From Pseudomonas purpurea (GTDB taxonomy: Bacteria > Pseudomonadota > Gammaproteobacteria > Pseudomonadales > Pseudomonadaceae), in contig NZ_CP150918.1 of assembly GCF_039908635.1 (NCBI RefSeq), positions 1,612,001-1,676,000 on the forward strand: DNA of 64,000 nucleotides. Direction: 5' to 3'. The position numbers were made by a program, and so were the translations under genes. The notes beneath the pieces are model-generated. The model saw nothing but the letters and a program-made list of their open reading frames with translations. It did no database searches and was not told the DNA's origin. Positions 43,955 to 53,888 of this stretch are shown in pieces; the first letter of the stretch is position 1, and each line of letters starts with the position of its first letter.

Positions 43955-45676
43955 ATGCCGCAGCCATGGCCCGCCGCCGAAATCGCTCGAACGATCCTCG
44001 ATGGCTTCGACGATTACCGCGAGCATTTCCGCCAGATCACCGATGGCGCACGGGGGCGCTTCGAGCAGGCGCAGTGGCAGCAGGCACAGGTGGCGTCGGC
44101 GGCGCGGATCAACCTCTACGAAGAAAAGGTCAGTGAAGTGGTGGGCCGGTTGCGCGAAACCTTCGCCGCCGATGCGTTGCTGGATGTCTCGTTCTGGCCG
44201 CTGGTCAAAAGCGCCTACATCAGCCTGATCGACCTGCGTTTCGACGATGAATTGTCCGAGACCTGGTACAACTCGACGTTCTGCGGGTTGTTCAGCCATG
44301 ACCTGATCAGCGACGGCAGCATGTTCATCCACACCACTCGCCCGAGCCTGCGCCGCGCCCGTGCCGCTCAAACCCGGATCTACAAGCCGCAGGGCCAGTT
44401 GCCGGACATGCTGGCGAGCATTTTTGCCGACTACCGCTTCAGCGAAGACTACGCGGACCTCGCCGGCGACCTGCGGCGCCTCGAGGCACAACTGCGCGAG
44501 AACCTGCCGGACTGGGTCTGCAAGGACCCGGCGCTGAGTGTCGAACTGTTCTCCTCGGTGCTCTACCGCAACAAGGGCGCCTACCTGGTCGGGCGCATTT
44601 TTACCGCCGACGAACAGTGGCCGCTGGTGATCCCGCTGCTGCATCGCGAGGGCCGGGGGATTCAGATCGATGCGCTGATCACCGACGAGGCAGAGGTGTC
44701 GATCATCTTCTCGTTCACCCGATCGTATTTCATGGTCGACGTGCCGGTGCCGGCCGAGTTCATCGGTTTTCTCAAGCGCATCCTGCCGGGCAAGCACATC
44801 GCCGAGCTGTACACCTCGATCGGTTTCTACAAGCATGGCAAGTCCGAGTTCTACCGGGCGCTGATCAATCACCTGGCCAACACCGACGACCAATTCATCA
44901 TGGCCCCCGGCGTGCGCGGGATGGTCATGAGCGTGTTTACCCTGCCGGGTTTCAACACCGTGTTCAAAATCATCAAGGACCGATTCTCGCCTTCGAAAAA
45001 CGTCGACCGCGCCACGGTGATCGAGAAGTACCGGTTGGTGAAAAGTGTCGACCGGGTCGGGCGCATGGCCGACACCCAGGAGTTCGCCGATTTTCGTTTT
45101 CCCTTGAGCAAGTTCGAACCGGCGTGCCTGGCCGAACTGCTGGAGGTGGCCGCGTCCACGGTCTCGGTGGAAGGGGACACGGTGCTGATCCGCCACTGCT
45201 GGACCGAGCGCCGGATGACGCCCCTGAACCTCTACCTGGAAAACGCCAACGAAGCACAGGTCCGCGAGGCGCTGGAAGACTATGGGCTGGCGATCAAGCA
45301 ACTGGCGGCGGCGAATATTTTCCCCGGTGACATGCTGCTGAAAAACTTCGGCGTCACCCGTCACGGCCGTGTGGTGTTCTACGATTACGACGAAATCTGC
45401 TATCTCACCGAAGCCAACTTCCGGCACATCCCGCAGCCGCGCACCCCGGAAGATGAAATGGCCTCCGAGCCCTGGTATTCGATTGGACCGCTGGATGTGT
45501 TCCCCGAGGAATTCCCGCCGTTCCTGTTCGCCGATTCGGGGCAGCGCAAGTTGTTCGATCAACTGCATGGCGAGCTGTACAACGCCGACTACTGGAAGAG
45601 CCTGCAAGCAGCGATTCGGGCGGGGAAGGTGATTGATGTGTTTCCGTATCGGCGCAAGGGCCTCGACAACGAATGA
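43955..45676 (+). CDS. aceK: Isocitrate dehydrogenase kinase/phosphatase
   Basis: The 573-residue protein has an N-terminal regulatory helical domain (about 1-310) and a C-terminal kinase-like domain. [11 protein letters not shown] holds the ATP lysine, and [12 protein letters not shown] holds the metal and catalytic Asp cluster. [12 protein letters not shown] is also typical of the family. It phosphorylates and dephosphorylates isocitrate dehydrogenase to steer carbon into the glyoxylate shunt during growth on acetate or fatty acids. It is not next to aceA or aceB, as is usual in Pseudomonas. Confidence 0.96.
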   Translation: MPQPWPAAEIARTILDGFDDYREHFRQITDGARGRFEQAQWQQAQVASAARINLYEEKVSEVVGRLRETFAADALLDVSFWPLVKSAYISLIDLRFDDELSETWYNSTFCGLFSHDLISDGSMFIHTTRPSLRRARAAQTRIYKPQGQLPDMLASIFADYRFSEDYADLAGDLRRLEAQLRENLPDWVCKDPALSVELFSSVLYRNKGAYLVGRIFTADEQWPLVIPLLHREGRGIQIDALITDEAEVSIIFSFTRSYFMVDVPVPAEFIGFLKRILPGKHIAELYTSIGFYKHGKSEFYRALINHLANTDDQFIMAPGVRGMVMSVFTLPGFNTVFKIIKDRFSPSKNVDRATVIEKYRLVKSVDRVGRMADTQEFADFRFPLSKFEPACLAELLEVAASTVSVEGDTVLIRHCWTERRMTPLNLYLENANEAQVREALEDYGLAIKQLAAANIFPGDMLLKNFGVTRHGRVVFYDYDEICYLTEANFRHIPQPRTPEDEMASEPWYSIGPLDVFPEEFPPFLFADSGQRKLFDQLHGELYNADYWKSLQAAIRAGKVIDVFPYRRKGLDNE

Positions 45677-45694
45677 GGTTCCTGAGTAAACACC

Positions 45695-45824
45695 TGTGGC
45701 GAGGGAGCTTGCTCCCGCTGGAGTGCGAGGCACTCCCAGATCGGCGTGCGCAGTTTGTCTGAATAACCGCAGTAGCCGCCTTGCGACTGCTTCGCAACCG
45801 AGCAGGAGCAGCTCCCTCGCCACA
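45695..45824. repeat. REPIN, family 1, copy E (partly decayed)
   Basis: The left arm TGTGGCGAGGGAGCTTGCTC is intact. The right arm has lost one A (GAGCAGCTCCC instead of GAGCAAGCTCCC) and changed a G. The element lies between aceK and hrpA. Confidence 0.8.
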
Positions 45825-45897
45825 AAAGCGCGTCACTCGGCAGCCCAAATCTGCGACAATCCGTCCCCTGCGCCACTAGACGACCTTTGCGTACCTG

Positions 45898-48800
45898 ATG
45901 ACTGACGAATCGCCTTCCATCGACAAACTGCTGAAAAACCTCGATCACGCCATGCTCGCCGACCGCCACCGGCTGCGGCGCCAGTTGCTTGAGCTGCGCA
46001 AGAAACCTGACGAAGCCAAGCTGGCCGTGTGGGTGACGCGCATGCAGGCGTCCTGCGATCAGGTGTTGGCGCGGCGCGCCAGCCTGCCGGTGATTCGTTA
46101 CGACGACAGCCTGCCCATCGCCGCCAAGCGTGACGAAATCAAGGACGCGCTGCTCAAGCATCAGGTGCTGATCATCGCGGGCGAAACCGGTTCGGGTAAA
46201 ACCACCCAGTTGCCGAAAATCTGTCTGGAAATCGGTCGTGGCCAGCATGGCCTGATCGGCCACACCCAGCCGCGCCGGATCGCCGCGCGCAGTGTCGCCA
46301 GCAGGGTGGCCGAAGAACTGGCCACACCGCTGGGTGCACTGGTCGGCTATCAGGTGCGGTTCGAGGACCAGAGTGACTCCAACACCCTGATCAAACTGAT
46401 GACCGACGGCATTCTGCTGGCGGAAACCCAGAACGACCGCTACCTCGAACGCTACGACACGATCATCGTCGACGAAGCCCATGAACGCAGCCTGAACATC
46501 GACTTCCTGCTCGGCTACCTGAAAACCCTGCTGCCGCGTCGCCCGGACCTGAAAGTCATCATCACGTCGGCGACCATCGACCTGGAGCGTTTTTCGAAGC
46601 ACTTCGATGATGCGCCGATTGTCGAGGTCTCCGGCCGGACCTTCCCGGTGGACACTTGGTATCGCCCGCTGACCCTGGAACAGGACGAAGAGGGCAACCG
46701 CGTCGAGGACGACCTGACCGTGGATCAGGCGATTATCGCGACCCTCGATGAAATCGCCGCGTTTGAACGCAGCGAGCGCCGCAGTCCGGGTGACGTGCTG
46801 GTGTTCTTGCCGGGAGAGCGCGAGATTCGCGACGCGGCGGACATGCTGCGCAAGGCCCAGCTCAAGCACACCGAAATTCTGCCGCTGTACGCACGCCTTT
46901 CACCGGCCGAACAGCAGCGGATTTTCCAGTCCCATCCGGGGCGTCGCGTGGTGCTGGCGACCAACGTCGCGGAAACCTCGCTGACCGTGCCGGGCATTCG
47001 CTACGTGATCGACAGCGGCACCGCGCGCATCAGCCGCTACAGCTACCGCGCCAAGGTTCAGCGTTTGCCGATCGAGGCAATCTCCCAGGCCAGCGCCAAC
47101 CAGCGTAAAGGTCGTTGCGGGCGGGTCGAGCCGGGCATTTGCATTCGCTTGTACAGCGAAGAAGATTTTATCGGACGGCCGGAATTTACCGACCCGGAAA
47201 TCCTGCGCACCAACCTTGCGGCGGTGATTTTGCAGATGCTCCATCTGCGCCTCGGCGAAATCACCGATTTCCCGTTTATCGAGCCGCCGGATGGCAAGGC
47301 CATCAGCGACGGTTTCAACCTGCTGCAAGAACTCTCTGCGGTGGACCGCAACAGTCAGCTGACGCCGCTGGGCCGGCAACTGGCGCGGTTGCCGGTGGAC
47401 CCGCGCATGGGCCGGATGTTGCTGGAAGCGGCGAAACTCGGCAGCTTGCAGGAAGTGCTGATCGTCGCCAGTGCCATGTCGATCCAGGACCCGCGCGAGC
47501 GTCCGCCGGAGCGCCAGCAAGCGGCCGATCAGGCCCACGCCCAATGGAAAGACGTGGACTCGGATTTCGCCGGGCTGGTCAATCTGTGGCGTGGTTTTGA
47601 AGAACAGCGCCAGGCCCTGACCGCCAGCCCGCTGCGTAACTGGTGCCGCAAGAATTTCCTGAATTACCTGCGTCTGCGTGAGTGGCGTGACTCCCATCGC
47701 CAGTTGAGCCTGATCTGCCGCGACATGCAGTTGAGCCTGAACAAGGAGCCTGCGGATTACCCGAAACTGCACAAAGCCGTGCTGTCCGGGTTGCTCAGCC
47801 AGATCGGTCAGAAAACCGAGGATGGCGACTACCTGGGCGCGCGTCAGCGGCGTTTCTGGATTCATCCGTCATCGGGCCTGGGCAAGAAGCGTCCGCAATG
47901 GCTGATGACCGCCGAGCTGGTGGAAACCACCAAGCTCTATGCGCGCATGGTGGCCAAGATCGAACCGGACTGGATCGAACCGTTGGCCGGGCACCTGATC
48001 AAGAAAAACCACTTCGAACCCCATTGGGAGAAGAAGCGCGGGCAGGTCGTGGCCTACGAGCAGATCACCCTGTTCGGGCTGATTGTGGTCGGTCGTCGAC
48101 CGGTGCATTACGGGCCCATCGACCCCACCACTTCCCGCGAGCTGTTTATCCGCGAAGCGCTGGTGCGCGGCGAGATTCAATCCAAAGCCAAGTGCCTGAC
48201 GGCCAATACGCAGTTGCTGGAACAACTCGACGAACTGGAGGCCAAGGCCCGCCGTCGGGACATTCTGGCGGACGAAGAAACCCTGTTCGCCTTCTACGAT
48301 GCGCGACTGCCGGCCGAGATTCATCAGACCGCGACCTTCGACAGCTGGTATCGGGTCAACAGTCAGAAAGACCCGCAGTTGCTGATCATGCGCGAGGAAG
48401 ACGTGCTGGCCCGCGAGGCCAGTGAAGTCACCGCCGCACATTACCCGGACACCCTGCGCCTGGGCGACCTGACCCTGCCGTTGAGTTACCACTTCGAACC
48501 CAACCATCCCCGCGATGGCGTGACCCTGCGCGTACCGGCGCCGTTGTTGCCGGCATTGCCGGCCGAGCGTCTGGAATGGCTGGTGCCGGGGGTGATCGAG
48601 GCCAAGTGCATCGCGCTGGTGCGTAACCTGCCCAAGGCCCTGCGCAAGAATTTCGTGCCGGTGCCGGACTTCGTCAAAGCCGCGTTGCAACGCATCACGT
48701 TCGCCGAGGGCTCGTTGCCTCAGGCGTTGGGCCGTGAGTTGCTGCGCATGACCGGCGCGCGGGTCAGCGACGAGGCTTGGGCCGAAGCTTCGCAGCAGGT

Positions 48801-49809
48801 CGAAAGTCACCTGCGGATGAACCTGGAAATCGTCGATGGCCAGGGCAAGTTTCTTGGCGAAGGGCGTGATCTAGCCGAATTGACTGCTCGCTTTGCCGAG
48901 GCCAGCCAAGCGGCATTGGCCGTGCCGCAAACCGCGAAAAACCAGCAACCGGTGGAGCCGAAAGTCTTTGCGGCCGTTGCTGAAAAAACCCAGCAGAAGA
49001 TTGCCGGGCTGTCGATGACGGTCTATCCGGCGTTGGTGGAAGAGGCGGGCACGGTCAAGGAAGGGCGTTTTTCGACGCTGGCCGAGGCCGAGTTCCAGCA
49101 CCGTCGGGCCTTGCAGCGGTTGCTCATGCAGCAACTGGCGGAACCGGCGAAATTCCTGCGCGGCAAGTTACCGGGGCTTACCGAGCTGGGCCTGATGTAC
49201 CGCGAACTGGGGCGCATCGAGAGTCTGGTGGAAGACATTCTGCTGGCCAGCCTCGACAGCTGCATCCTCGACGGCGAAGCCAGTCTGCCCCGCGATGGCG
49301 CCGGGCTGGCCTCGTTGGCCGAGCGCAAGCGCGGGGCGTGGACGGAACATGCCGAGCGCCTGGCGAAACTGACGCTGGAGATTCTCAAGTTCTGGCACGG
49401 TTTGCAGAAACGCTTCAAGGGCAAGATCGACCTGGCGCAAGCCGTGGCCTTGAACGACATCAAGCAGCAGCTCAGCCACTTGGTTTATCCGGGTTTTGTC
49501 CGTGAAACCCCGATGCAATGGCTCAAGGAGTTGCCGCGTTATCTGAAAGCGGTCGAGCAACGCTTCGAGAAAATCGGCGCTCAGGTGCAGCGGGATCGGG
49601 TCTGGAGCGGCGAATTGTCCGGCCTCTGGACGCAATACCAGACCCGCGCCAACAAACACGCCCAGGAAGGCAAGCGCGATCCGCAGTTGGAACTCTATCG
49701 TTGGTGGCTGGAGGAATACCGGGTCTCGCTGTTCGCGCAGCAATTGGGGACCAAGGTGCCGATCTCCGACAAGCGCCTGAACAAGCAGTGGACCCAAGTC
49801 GAACCCTGA
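45898..49809 (+). CDS. hrpA: ATP-dependent RNA helicase HrpA (DEAH box)
   Basis: The 1303-residue protein has motif I AGETGSGKTTQLPK at about 95-108, DEAH in VDEAHERSLNID at about 190, SAT in VIITSATIDLERF, and motif VI region QRKGRCGRVEPG. The helicase core is followed by HA2, OB-fold and the long DUF3418 C-terminal region. The length matches E. coli HrpA (1300). It unwinds RNA in mRNA turnover and rescue of stalled ribosomes. It is monocistronic, with a REPIN upstream. Confidence 0.96.
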   Translation: MTDESPSIDKLLKNLDHAMLADRHRLRRQLLELRKKPDEAKLAVWVTRMQASCDQVLARRASLPVIRYDDSLPIAAKRDEIKDALLKHQVLIIAGETGSGKTTQLPKICLEIGRGQHGLIGHTQPRRIAARSVASRVAEELATPLGALVGYQVRFEDQSDSNTLIKLMTDGILLAETQNDRYLERYDTIIVDEAHERSLNIDFLLGYLKTLLPRRPDLKVIITSATIDLERFSKHFDDAPIVEVSGRTFPVDTWYRPLTLEQDEEGNRVEDDLTVDQAIIATLDEIAAFERSERRSPGDVLVFLPGEREIRDAADMLRKAQLKHTEILPLYARLSPAEQQRIFQSHPGRRVVLATNVAETSLTVPGIRYVIDSGTARISRYSYRAKVQRLPIEAISQASANQRKGRCGRVEPGICIRLYSEEDFIGRPEFTDPEILRTNLAAVILQMLHLRLGEITDFPFIEPPDGKAISDGFNLLQELSAVDRNSQLTPLGRQLARLPVDPRMGRMLLEAAKLGSLQEVLIVASAMSIQDPRERPPERQQAADQAHAQWKDVDSDFAGLVNLWRGFEEQRQALTASPLRNWCRKNFLNYLRLREWRDSHRQLSLICRDMQLSLNKEPADYPKLHKAVLSGLLSQIGQKTEDGDYLGARQRRFWIHPSSGLGKKRPQWLMTAELVETTKLYARMVAKIEPDWIEPLAGHLIKKNHFEPHWEKKRGQVVAYEQITLFGLIVVGRRPVHYGPIDPTTSRELFIREALVRGEIQSKAKCLTANTQLLEQLDELEAKARRRDILADEETLFAFYDARLPAEIHQTATFDSWYRVNSQKDPQLLIMREEDVLAREASEVTAAHYPDTLRLGDLTLPLSYHFEPNHPRDGVTLRVPAPLLPALPAERLEWLVPGVIEAKCIALVRNLPKALRKNFVPVPDFVKAALQRITFAEGSLPQALGRELLRMTGARVSDEAWAEASQQVESHLRMNLEIVDGQGKFLGEGRDLAELTARFAEASQAALAVPQTAKNQQPVEPKVFAAVAEKTQQKIAGLSMTVYPALVEEAGTVKEGRFSTLAEAEFQHRRALQRLLMQQLAEPAKFLRGKLPGLTELGLMYRELGRIESLVEDILLASLDSCILDGEASLPRDGAGLASLAERKRGAWTEHAERLAKLTLEILKFWHGLQKRFKGKIDLAQAVALNDIKQQLSHLVYPGFVRETPMQWLKELPRYLKAVEQRFEKIGAQVQRDRVWSGELSGLWTQYQTRANKHAQEGKRDPQLELYRWWLEEYRVSLFAQQLGTKVPISDKRLNKQWTQVEP

Positions 49810-49860
49810 CCCCTGTGGGAGCGGGCATGTGTTTGATCCAGCAAATAGGGCCAAACGCCA

Positions 49861-49892
49861 ATGTTTATGGCAAACTTCGCGGTTATAAACAT
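49861..49892. promoter_or_regulatory. Inverted repeat upstream of the FabH-like gene
   Basis: ATGTTTAT-N16-ATAAACAT is a perfect 8-bp dyad, with CAAAC/GTTT half-sites around it (CAAAC-N6-GTTT at 49852-49866). Fatty-acid regulator PsrA binds GAAAC/GTTTC-like dyads, but the spacing here differs, so the regulator is unassigned. Confidence 0.4.
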
Positions 49893-50035
49893 CGGCCCCG
49901 CAGATTAGAGCCTTAGCGGCCTGGGCGGATCGGAACAAAGCGATGCCTGGTCGGTTTCCCTGACGGAATAAGACCCTTTATGTGTTGGTACTACGGTGCC
50001 AGCGCTTTCTGCCTGAACAGATTAGAGAAACGACC

Positions 50036-51158
50036 ATGCATAACGTCGTCATCAGCGGCACCGGCCTGTACACCCCGGCCAACAGCATCTCCAACGAAGA
50101 GCTGGTGCAGTCTTTCAATGCTTACGTCGGCCAGTTCAATGCCGACAACGCCGACGCTATCGAGCGCGGCGACGTGCAGGCGCTGACCGAGTCCAGCGCA
50201 GCCTTCATCGAAAAGGCGTCCGGGATCAAAAGCCGCTTTGTCATGGACAAGAAGGGCATCCTCGACCCGCAACGCATGGCGCCACGCCTGCCGGAGCGTT
50301 CGAACGACGAATGGTCGGTGCTGTGCCAGATGGCCATCGGTGCGGCCGAACAAGCCCTGCAACGCGCCGGCAAGACCGCAGCGGACATCGACGGTGTGAT
50401 CGTCGCCTGCTCCAACCTGCAACGCGCCTATCCGGCCATCGCCATCGAAGTCCAGGAAGCCCTGGGCATCGCAGGTTTCGGTTTTGACATGAACGTTGCC
50501 TGCTCCTCGGCGACGTTTGGTATTCAGGCCGCCTCCAACAGCGTGCAACTGGGCCAGGGCCCGGGCCATCCTGATGGTCAACCCGGAAGTCTGCACCGGG
50601 CACCTGAACTTCCGCGACCGCGACAGCCACTTCATCTTCGGCGACGCCGCGACTGCGGTGATCATCGAACGTGCCGACCTGGCAACGTCCCAGCACCAGT
50701 TCGACATCGTCAGCACCAAACTGCTGACCAAGTTCTCCAACAACATCCGCAACAACTTCGGCTTCCTCAACCGTGCTGCAGAAGAGGGCATCGGTGCCCG
50801 TGACAAACTGTTCGTCCAGGAAGGCCGCAAAGTGTTCCGTGACGTCTGCCCGATGGTTGCAGAACTGATCGGCACGCACCTGGAAGAAAACGCGCTCAAC
50901 GTCAGCGACGTGAAGCGTTTCTGGCTGCACCAGGCCAACCTCAGCATGAACCACCTGATCGTCAAGAAACTGCTGGGCCGCGAAGCTACCGAAGAAGAAG
51001 CCCCGGTGATTCTCGACACTTACGCCAACACCAGTTCGGCCGGTTCGGTGATCGCGTTTCACAAAAATCAGGACGATTTGCCCTCTGGCGCGCTGGCGGT
51101 ACTCAGCTCCTTTGGGGCCGGGTATTCGATTGGCAGCGTGATCCTGCGCAAACGTTGA
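50036..51158 (+). pseudogene. 3-oxoacyl-ACP synthase III (PA3286-type FabH), 1-nt insertion
   Basis: The N-terminal part has MHNVVISGTGLYTP, and the active-site Cys is in NVACSSATFG. The frame breaks at 50557-50559, where CAGGGCCCGGG should be CAGGCCCGGG. Dropping one G restores QARAILMVNPEVCTGH, then the His in WLHQANLSMN and Asn in TYANTSSAG, to the stop at 51158 (about 373 residues). This is the longer FabH type of P. aeruginosa PA3286, which primes fatty-acid synthesis from acyl-CoA. A sequencing error is plausible. An ECF sigma gene follows. Confidence 0.88.
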
Positions 51159-51175
51159 TCGCAGTGTGAATCCCT

Positions 51176-51306
51176 TGTGGCGAGGGAGCTTGCTCCCGCT
51201 CGGCTGCGCAGCAGTCGTACAGGGTCGCAGTGTTCTACCTGATAAACCGCGGTTGCCGATTTTGGGACCGCTTCGCGCTCCAGCGCGAGCAAGCTCGCTC
51301 GCCACA
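51176..51306. repeat. REPIN, family 1, copy F (arms diverged)
   Basis: The left arm is TGTGGCGAGGGAGCTTGCTC. The right arm has drifted to GCGAGCAAGCTCGCTCGCCACA, mixing features of REP families 1 and 2. It lies between the FabH-like gene and the sigma factor gene. Confidence 0.8.
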
Positions 51307-51320
51307 GGAAATCAGTGTTG

Positions 51321-51929
51321 ATGACTGACGACATGCAATTGCTCGAACGCCTGTTGGCGGGCGAGCAACGGGCTTACAAGGAATTGGTCAGTACCTACCA
51401 GAGCGCCATGCGGGCGGTGGCGTATGCCATCGTCGGCAGCCGCAACGCCGATGAAGTGGTGCAGGATGCCTGGCTTTCAGTGGTGCGCAATCTGGCGGGC
51501 TTTCAGGGGCGTTCGAGCCTCAAGACCTGGCTGTTGACCATCACCGCCAACGCGGCGAAAAACCGCTACAAGCAAAACCGTCGGGAAGTGCTGATGGACG
51601 ACTTGCCGTCGCCCCACGGGACCATCGATGACGATCGTTTCTCGCCCGGCGATGGTCACTGGCTGGTAGCGCCGTTTGCCTGGCACCAGGACACGCCTGA
51701 CGCCTTGCTGACCGAGGATGAACTGCGCGAATGCCTGGAAAAAACCCTGCTCAGCCTGCCCGAGTTGCAAAGCAGTGTGCTGGTATTACGTGACCGCCAG
51801 GGACTGGAGCTGGAAGAGATCTGTAACCTTCTGGAGATCTCGCTCTCCAATGTTCGGGTGCTGCTGCACAGGGCACGGCTGAAGGTCTTCGCGACCGTCG
51901 AGCACTTTGAGGAGTCCGGTCAATGCTGA
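51321..51929 (+). CDS. ECF-type RNA polymerase sigma factor
   Basis: The 202-residue protein has region 2 (YQSAMRAVAYAIVGSRNADEVVQDAWLSVV and FQGRSSLKTWLLTITANAAKNR) and region 4 (LSLPELQSSVLVLRDRQGLELEEICNLLEISLSNVRVLLHRARLK). A middle linker of about 55 residues is longer than usual. I prefer ATG 51321 over GTG 51315. The stop overlaps a small zinc-finger anti-sigma gene by seven bases. Targets are unknown; the porin or the FabH-like neighbours are candidates (inference). Confidence 0.93.
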   Translation: MTDDMQLLERLLAGEQRAYKELVSTYQSAMRAVAYAIVGSRNADEVVQDAWLSVVRNLAGFQGRSSLKTWLLTITANAAKNRYKQNRREVLMDDLPSPHGTIDDDRFSPGDGHWLVAPFAWHQDTPDALLTEDELRECLEKTLLSLPELQSSVLVLRDRQGLELEEICNLLEISLSNVRVLLHRARLKVFATVEHFEESGQC

Positions 51930-52159
51930 CGTGTAAGGAACAGGTGGCGCGCTCCAGTGATTACCTCGATGGCCAATTGAGCTTTCGGGAGCGGCTGATG
52001 GTGCGGCATCACTTGATGTTTTGCCCCAATTGCCGTCGTTTCATCCGGCAAATGCGCCTGATGCAGGCGACCTTGCGCGCCCTGCCCGACAAGTCGGTGC
52101 CTAACCTCGATGAGCTTGCTGAGCGTTTGGCTACCGAACGCCAGAAGAGCCGCGATTAG
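51923..52159 (+). CDS. Zinc-finger anti-sigma factor (zf-HC2)
   Basis: The 78-residue protein has the HxxxCxxC motif HHLMFCPNCRRF, preceded by an early Cys (MLTCKEQV), as in ZAS-type anti-sigma factors. There is no membrane helix, so it is a soluble, possibly redox-responsive regulator of the upstream sigma factor. The overlap supports coupled translation. Confidence 0.9.
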   Translation: MLTCKEQVARSSDYLDGQLSFRERLMVRHHLMFCPNCRRFIRQMRLMQATLRALPDKSVPNLDELAERLATERQKSRD

Positions 52160-52267
52160 CCTCAAACCACACGTCACCCGAAATAACGCAGTCGCTCTGG
52201 CTTGAGGCTTTCAGCCTGAAGCTTGCGGCTGCTTCCCTCTTATTTCCATTCGAAGTAAAAAGTTCCG

Positions 52268-52292
52268 CTGTCATAAAATCTTTATCTGACAG
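52268..52292 (+). promoter_or_regulatory. Candidate Pho box before the OprP-type porin
   Basis: CTGTCAT-AAAA-TCTTTAT-CTGACAG begins with a perfect CTGTCAT repeat with a 4-base spacer, as in PhoB boxes, though the second repeat is poor. A TGAAATAAC with -10 character follows. It lies 104 bp before the porin start. Confidence 0.4.
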
Positions 52293-52395
52293 CAACCCCT
52301 CTGAAATAACCCGTCGCCAAGATTCCCTCCCAACACCAGCGGGCCAGCCCCGCGTGTTTTGAACGCTACAGACCACCAATTAGGGGAACTCTTCG

Positions 52396-53739
52396 ATGAT
52401 CCGTAAGCACTTCGCCGGTTTTGTTGCCAGCGCACTGGCAATGGCAGTGACCGCCCAGGCTTTCGCTGGCACCGTCACCACTGATGGCGCCGATATCGTA
52501 GTCAAAACCAAGGGCGGCCTCGAAGTCGCAACCACCGACAAAGAATTCAGCTTCAAACTGGGTGGTCGCTTGCAGGCGGACTACAGCCAGTTCGATGGTG
52601 TCTACACCAAGAATGGCGATACCGCTGACGCCGCTTACTTCCGTCGTGCGTTCCTGGAATTGTCCGGCGTGCTGTACACGGATTGGGCCTACACCATCAA
52701 CTACGACTTCTCCCACAACACTGGCGACTCCGACAACGGCTACTTCGACGAAGCGTCGCTGGCCTACAACGGTTTCAAACCGGTATCGATCAAGGTCGGT
52801 CGTTTCGACCCGGACTTCGGCCTGGAAAAAGCCACCAGTTCCAAGTGGGTCACCGCGCCGGAACGTAACATGGCCTACGACATGGTCGACTGGGCCAACA
52901 GTCACCAGAACGGTCTGGGCTTGCAGGCTTCCGGCACGTTCGCGGACTCGTTCTATGCTTCCGCAGGCGTGTTCAGCAAGGACACCGACGACACCGATGG
53001 CAACAGCGTCAAGCAGGTCAACGGCCGCTTCGTCTTCGCCCCGATGCACGATGCCGGCAACGTCCTGCACTTTGGTGTGAACGTCGCTTCCCGCGATGTG
53101 TCCGACACGGCGTTCGACTCGCGTTACCGCACCCGGATGGGCATGCGCGGCGTCGACACCCTGGGCGGCAACGATGCTGGCACCAACGGCAACCGCCCGG
53201 TGCTGGGCGGCAGCTCTGCCTCGCCGGCAGGTTCCTATGACCGTGACACGGCGTTGGGCCTGGAGGCGGCATTCGCCATGGGCCCGGCTTCGATCCAGGG
53301 TGAGTACATCACTCGCACCACCAAGGCAGACGCCAAGAATGTGGACGATATCAAAGGCCACGGCTTCTACGTTCAAGGCGCTTACACCCTGACCGGCGAA
53401 TCGCGCGGCTACAAAGTCGGCAAGTTCGACGCCATCAAGCCGGCCAACAAAGCCCTTGGCGCCTGGGAGCTGTTTTACCGTTACGACAGCCTGACGGTCG
53501 AAGACGACAACATCACCACCGCCAGCCTGACCCGTGATGTCGGCGATGCCGAAGCCAAGGTCCACACCCTGGGCGTCAACTGGTATGCCAACGAAGCGGT
53601 GAAAATCTCCGCGGCGTACCTCAAGGCCAAGACTGACAACGTGACCAACGCCACGGCAGCGAGCGGTACCACTCCGGCGCGTCGCACCGGTGATGACAGC
53701 GGTGACGGTTTCGTCGTCCGCGCTCAGTACGTGTTCTAA
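52396..53739 (+). CDS. OprP/OprO-family phosphate-selective porin
   Basis: The 447-residue protein has a signal peptide ([19 protein letters not shown], cleavage about 24-25) and a 16-strand barrel ending in RAQYVF with terminal Phe. [18 protein letters not shown] and [18 protein letters not shown] are standard for OprP/OprO. It imports phosphate or polyphosphate across the outer membrane. The preceding 236 bp may carry a Pho box. It is followed by a strong terminator. Confidence 0.9.
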   Translation: MIRKHFAGFVASALAMAVTAQAFAGTVTTDGADIVVKTKGGLEVATTDKEFSFKLGGRLQADYSQFDGVYTKNGDTADAAYFRRAFLELSGVLYTDWAYTINYDFSHNTGDSDNGYFDEASLAYNGFKPVSIKVGRFDPDFGLEKATSSKWVTAPERNMAYDMVDWANSHQNGLGLQASGTFADSFYASAGVFSKDTDDTDGNSVKQVNGRFVFAPMHDAGNVLHFGVNVASRDVSDTAFDSRYRTRMGMRGVDTLGGNDAGTNGNRPVLGGSSASPAGSYDRDTALGLEAAFAMGPASIQGEYITRTTKADAKNVDDIKGHGFYVQGAYTLTGESRGYKVGKFDAIKPANKALGAWELFYRYDSLTVEDDNITTASLTRDVGDAEAKVHTLGVNWYANEAVKISAAYLKAKTDNVTNATAASGTTPARRTGDDSGDGFVVRAQYVF

Positions 53740-53797
53740 GCACCGCGTTAAAGCACCAAGAGCTCTTTCTTCATCCGTTAAAGCTCCCTCGTTTTTG

Positions 53798-53822
53798 ACC
53801 CCGCCCCGGCGGGGTTTTTTTA
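53798..53822 (+). terminator. Rho-independent terminator of the porin gene
   Basis: ACCCCGCC-CC-GGCGGGGTTTTTTT is a G/C-rich 8-bp stem followed by seven T residues, 58 bp after the stop codon. Confidence 0.92.
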
Positions 53823-53888
53823 TTTCGGCAAGGCCTGAGGATCGGCGATACTCGGCGGGTCTGTGGGCAACAACCGTCGAGGATCACG

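Noticed and set aside
43844..45823. A 659-codon open frame on the minus strand opposite aceK
   Set aside because: It is the mirror of aceK in high-GC DNA. The translation is rich in His, Gln, Arg and Asp with no domain, while aceK on the plus strand is a complete, well-conserved enzyme.
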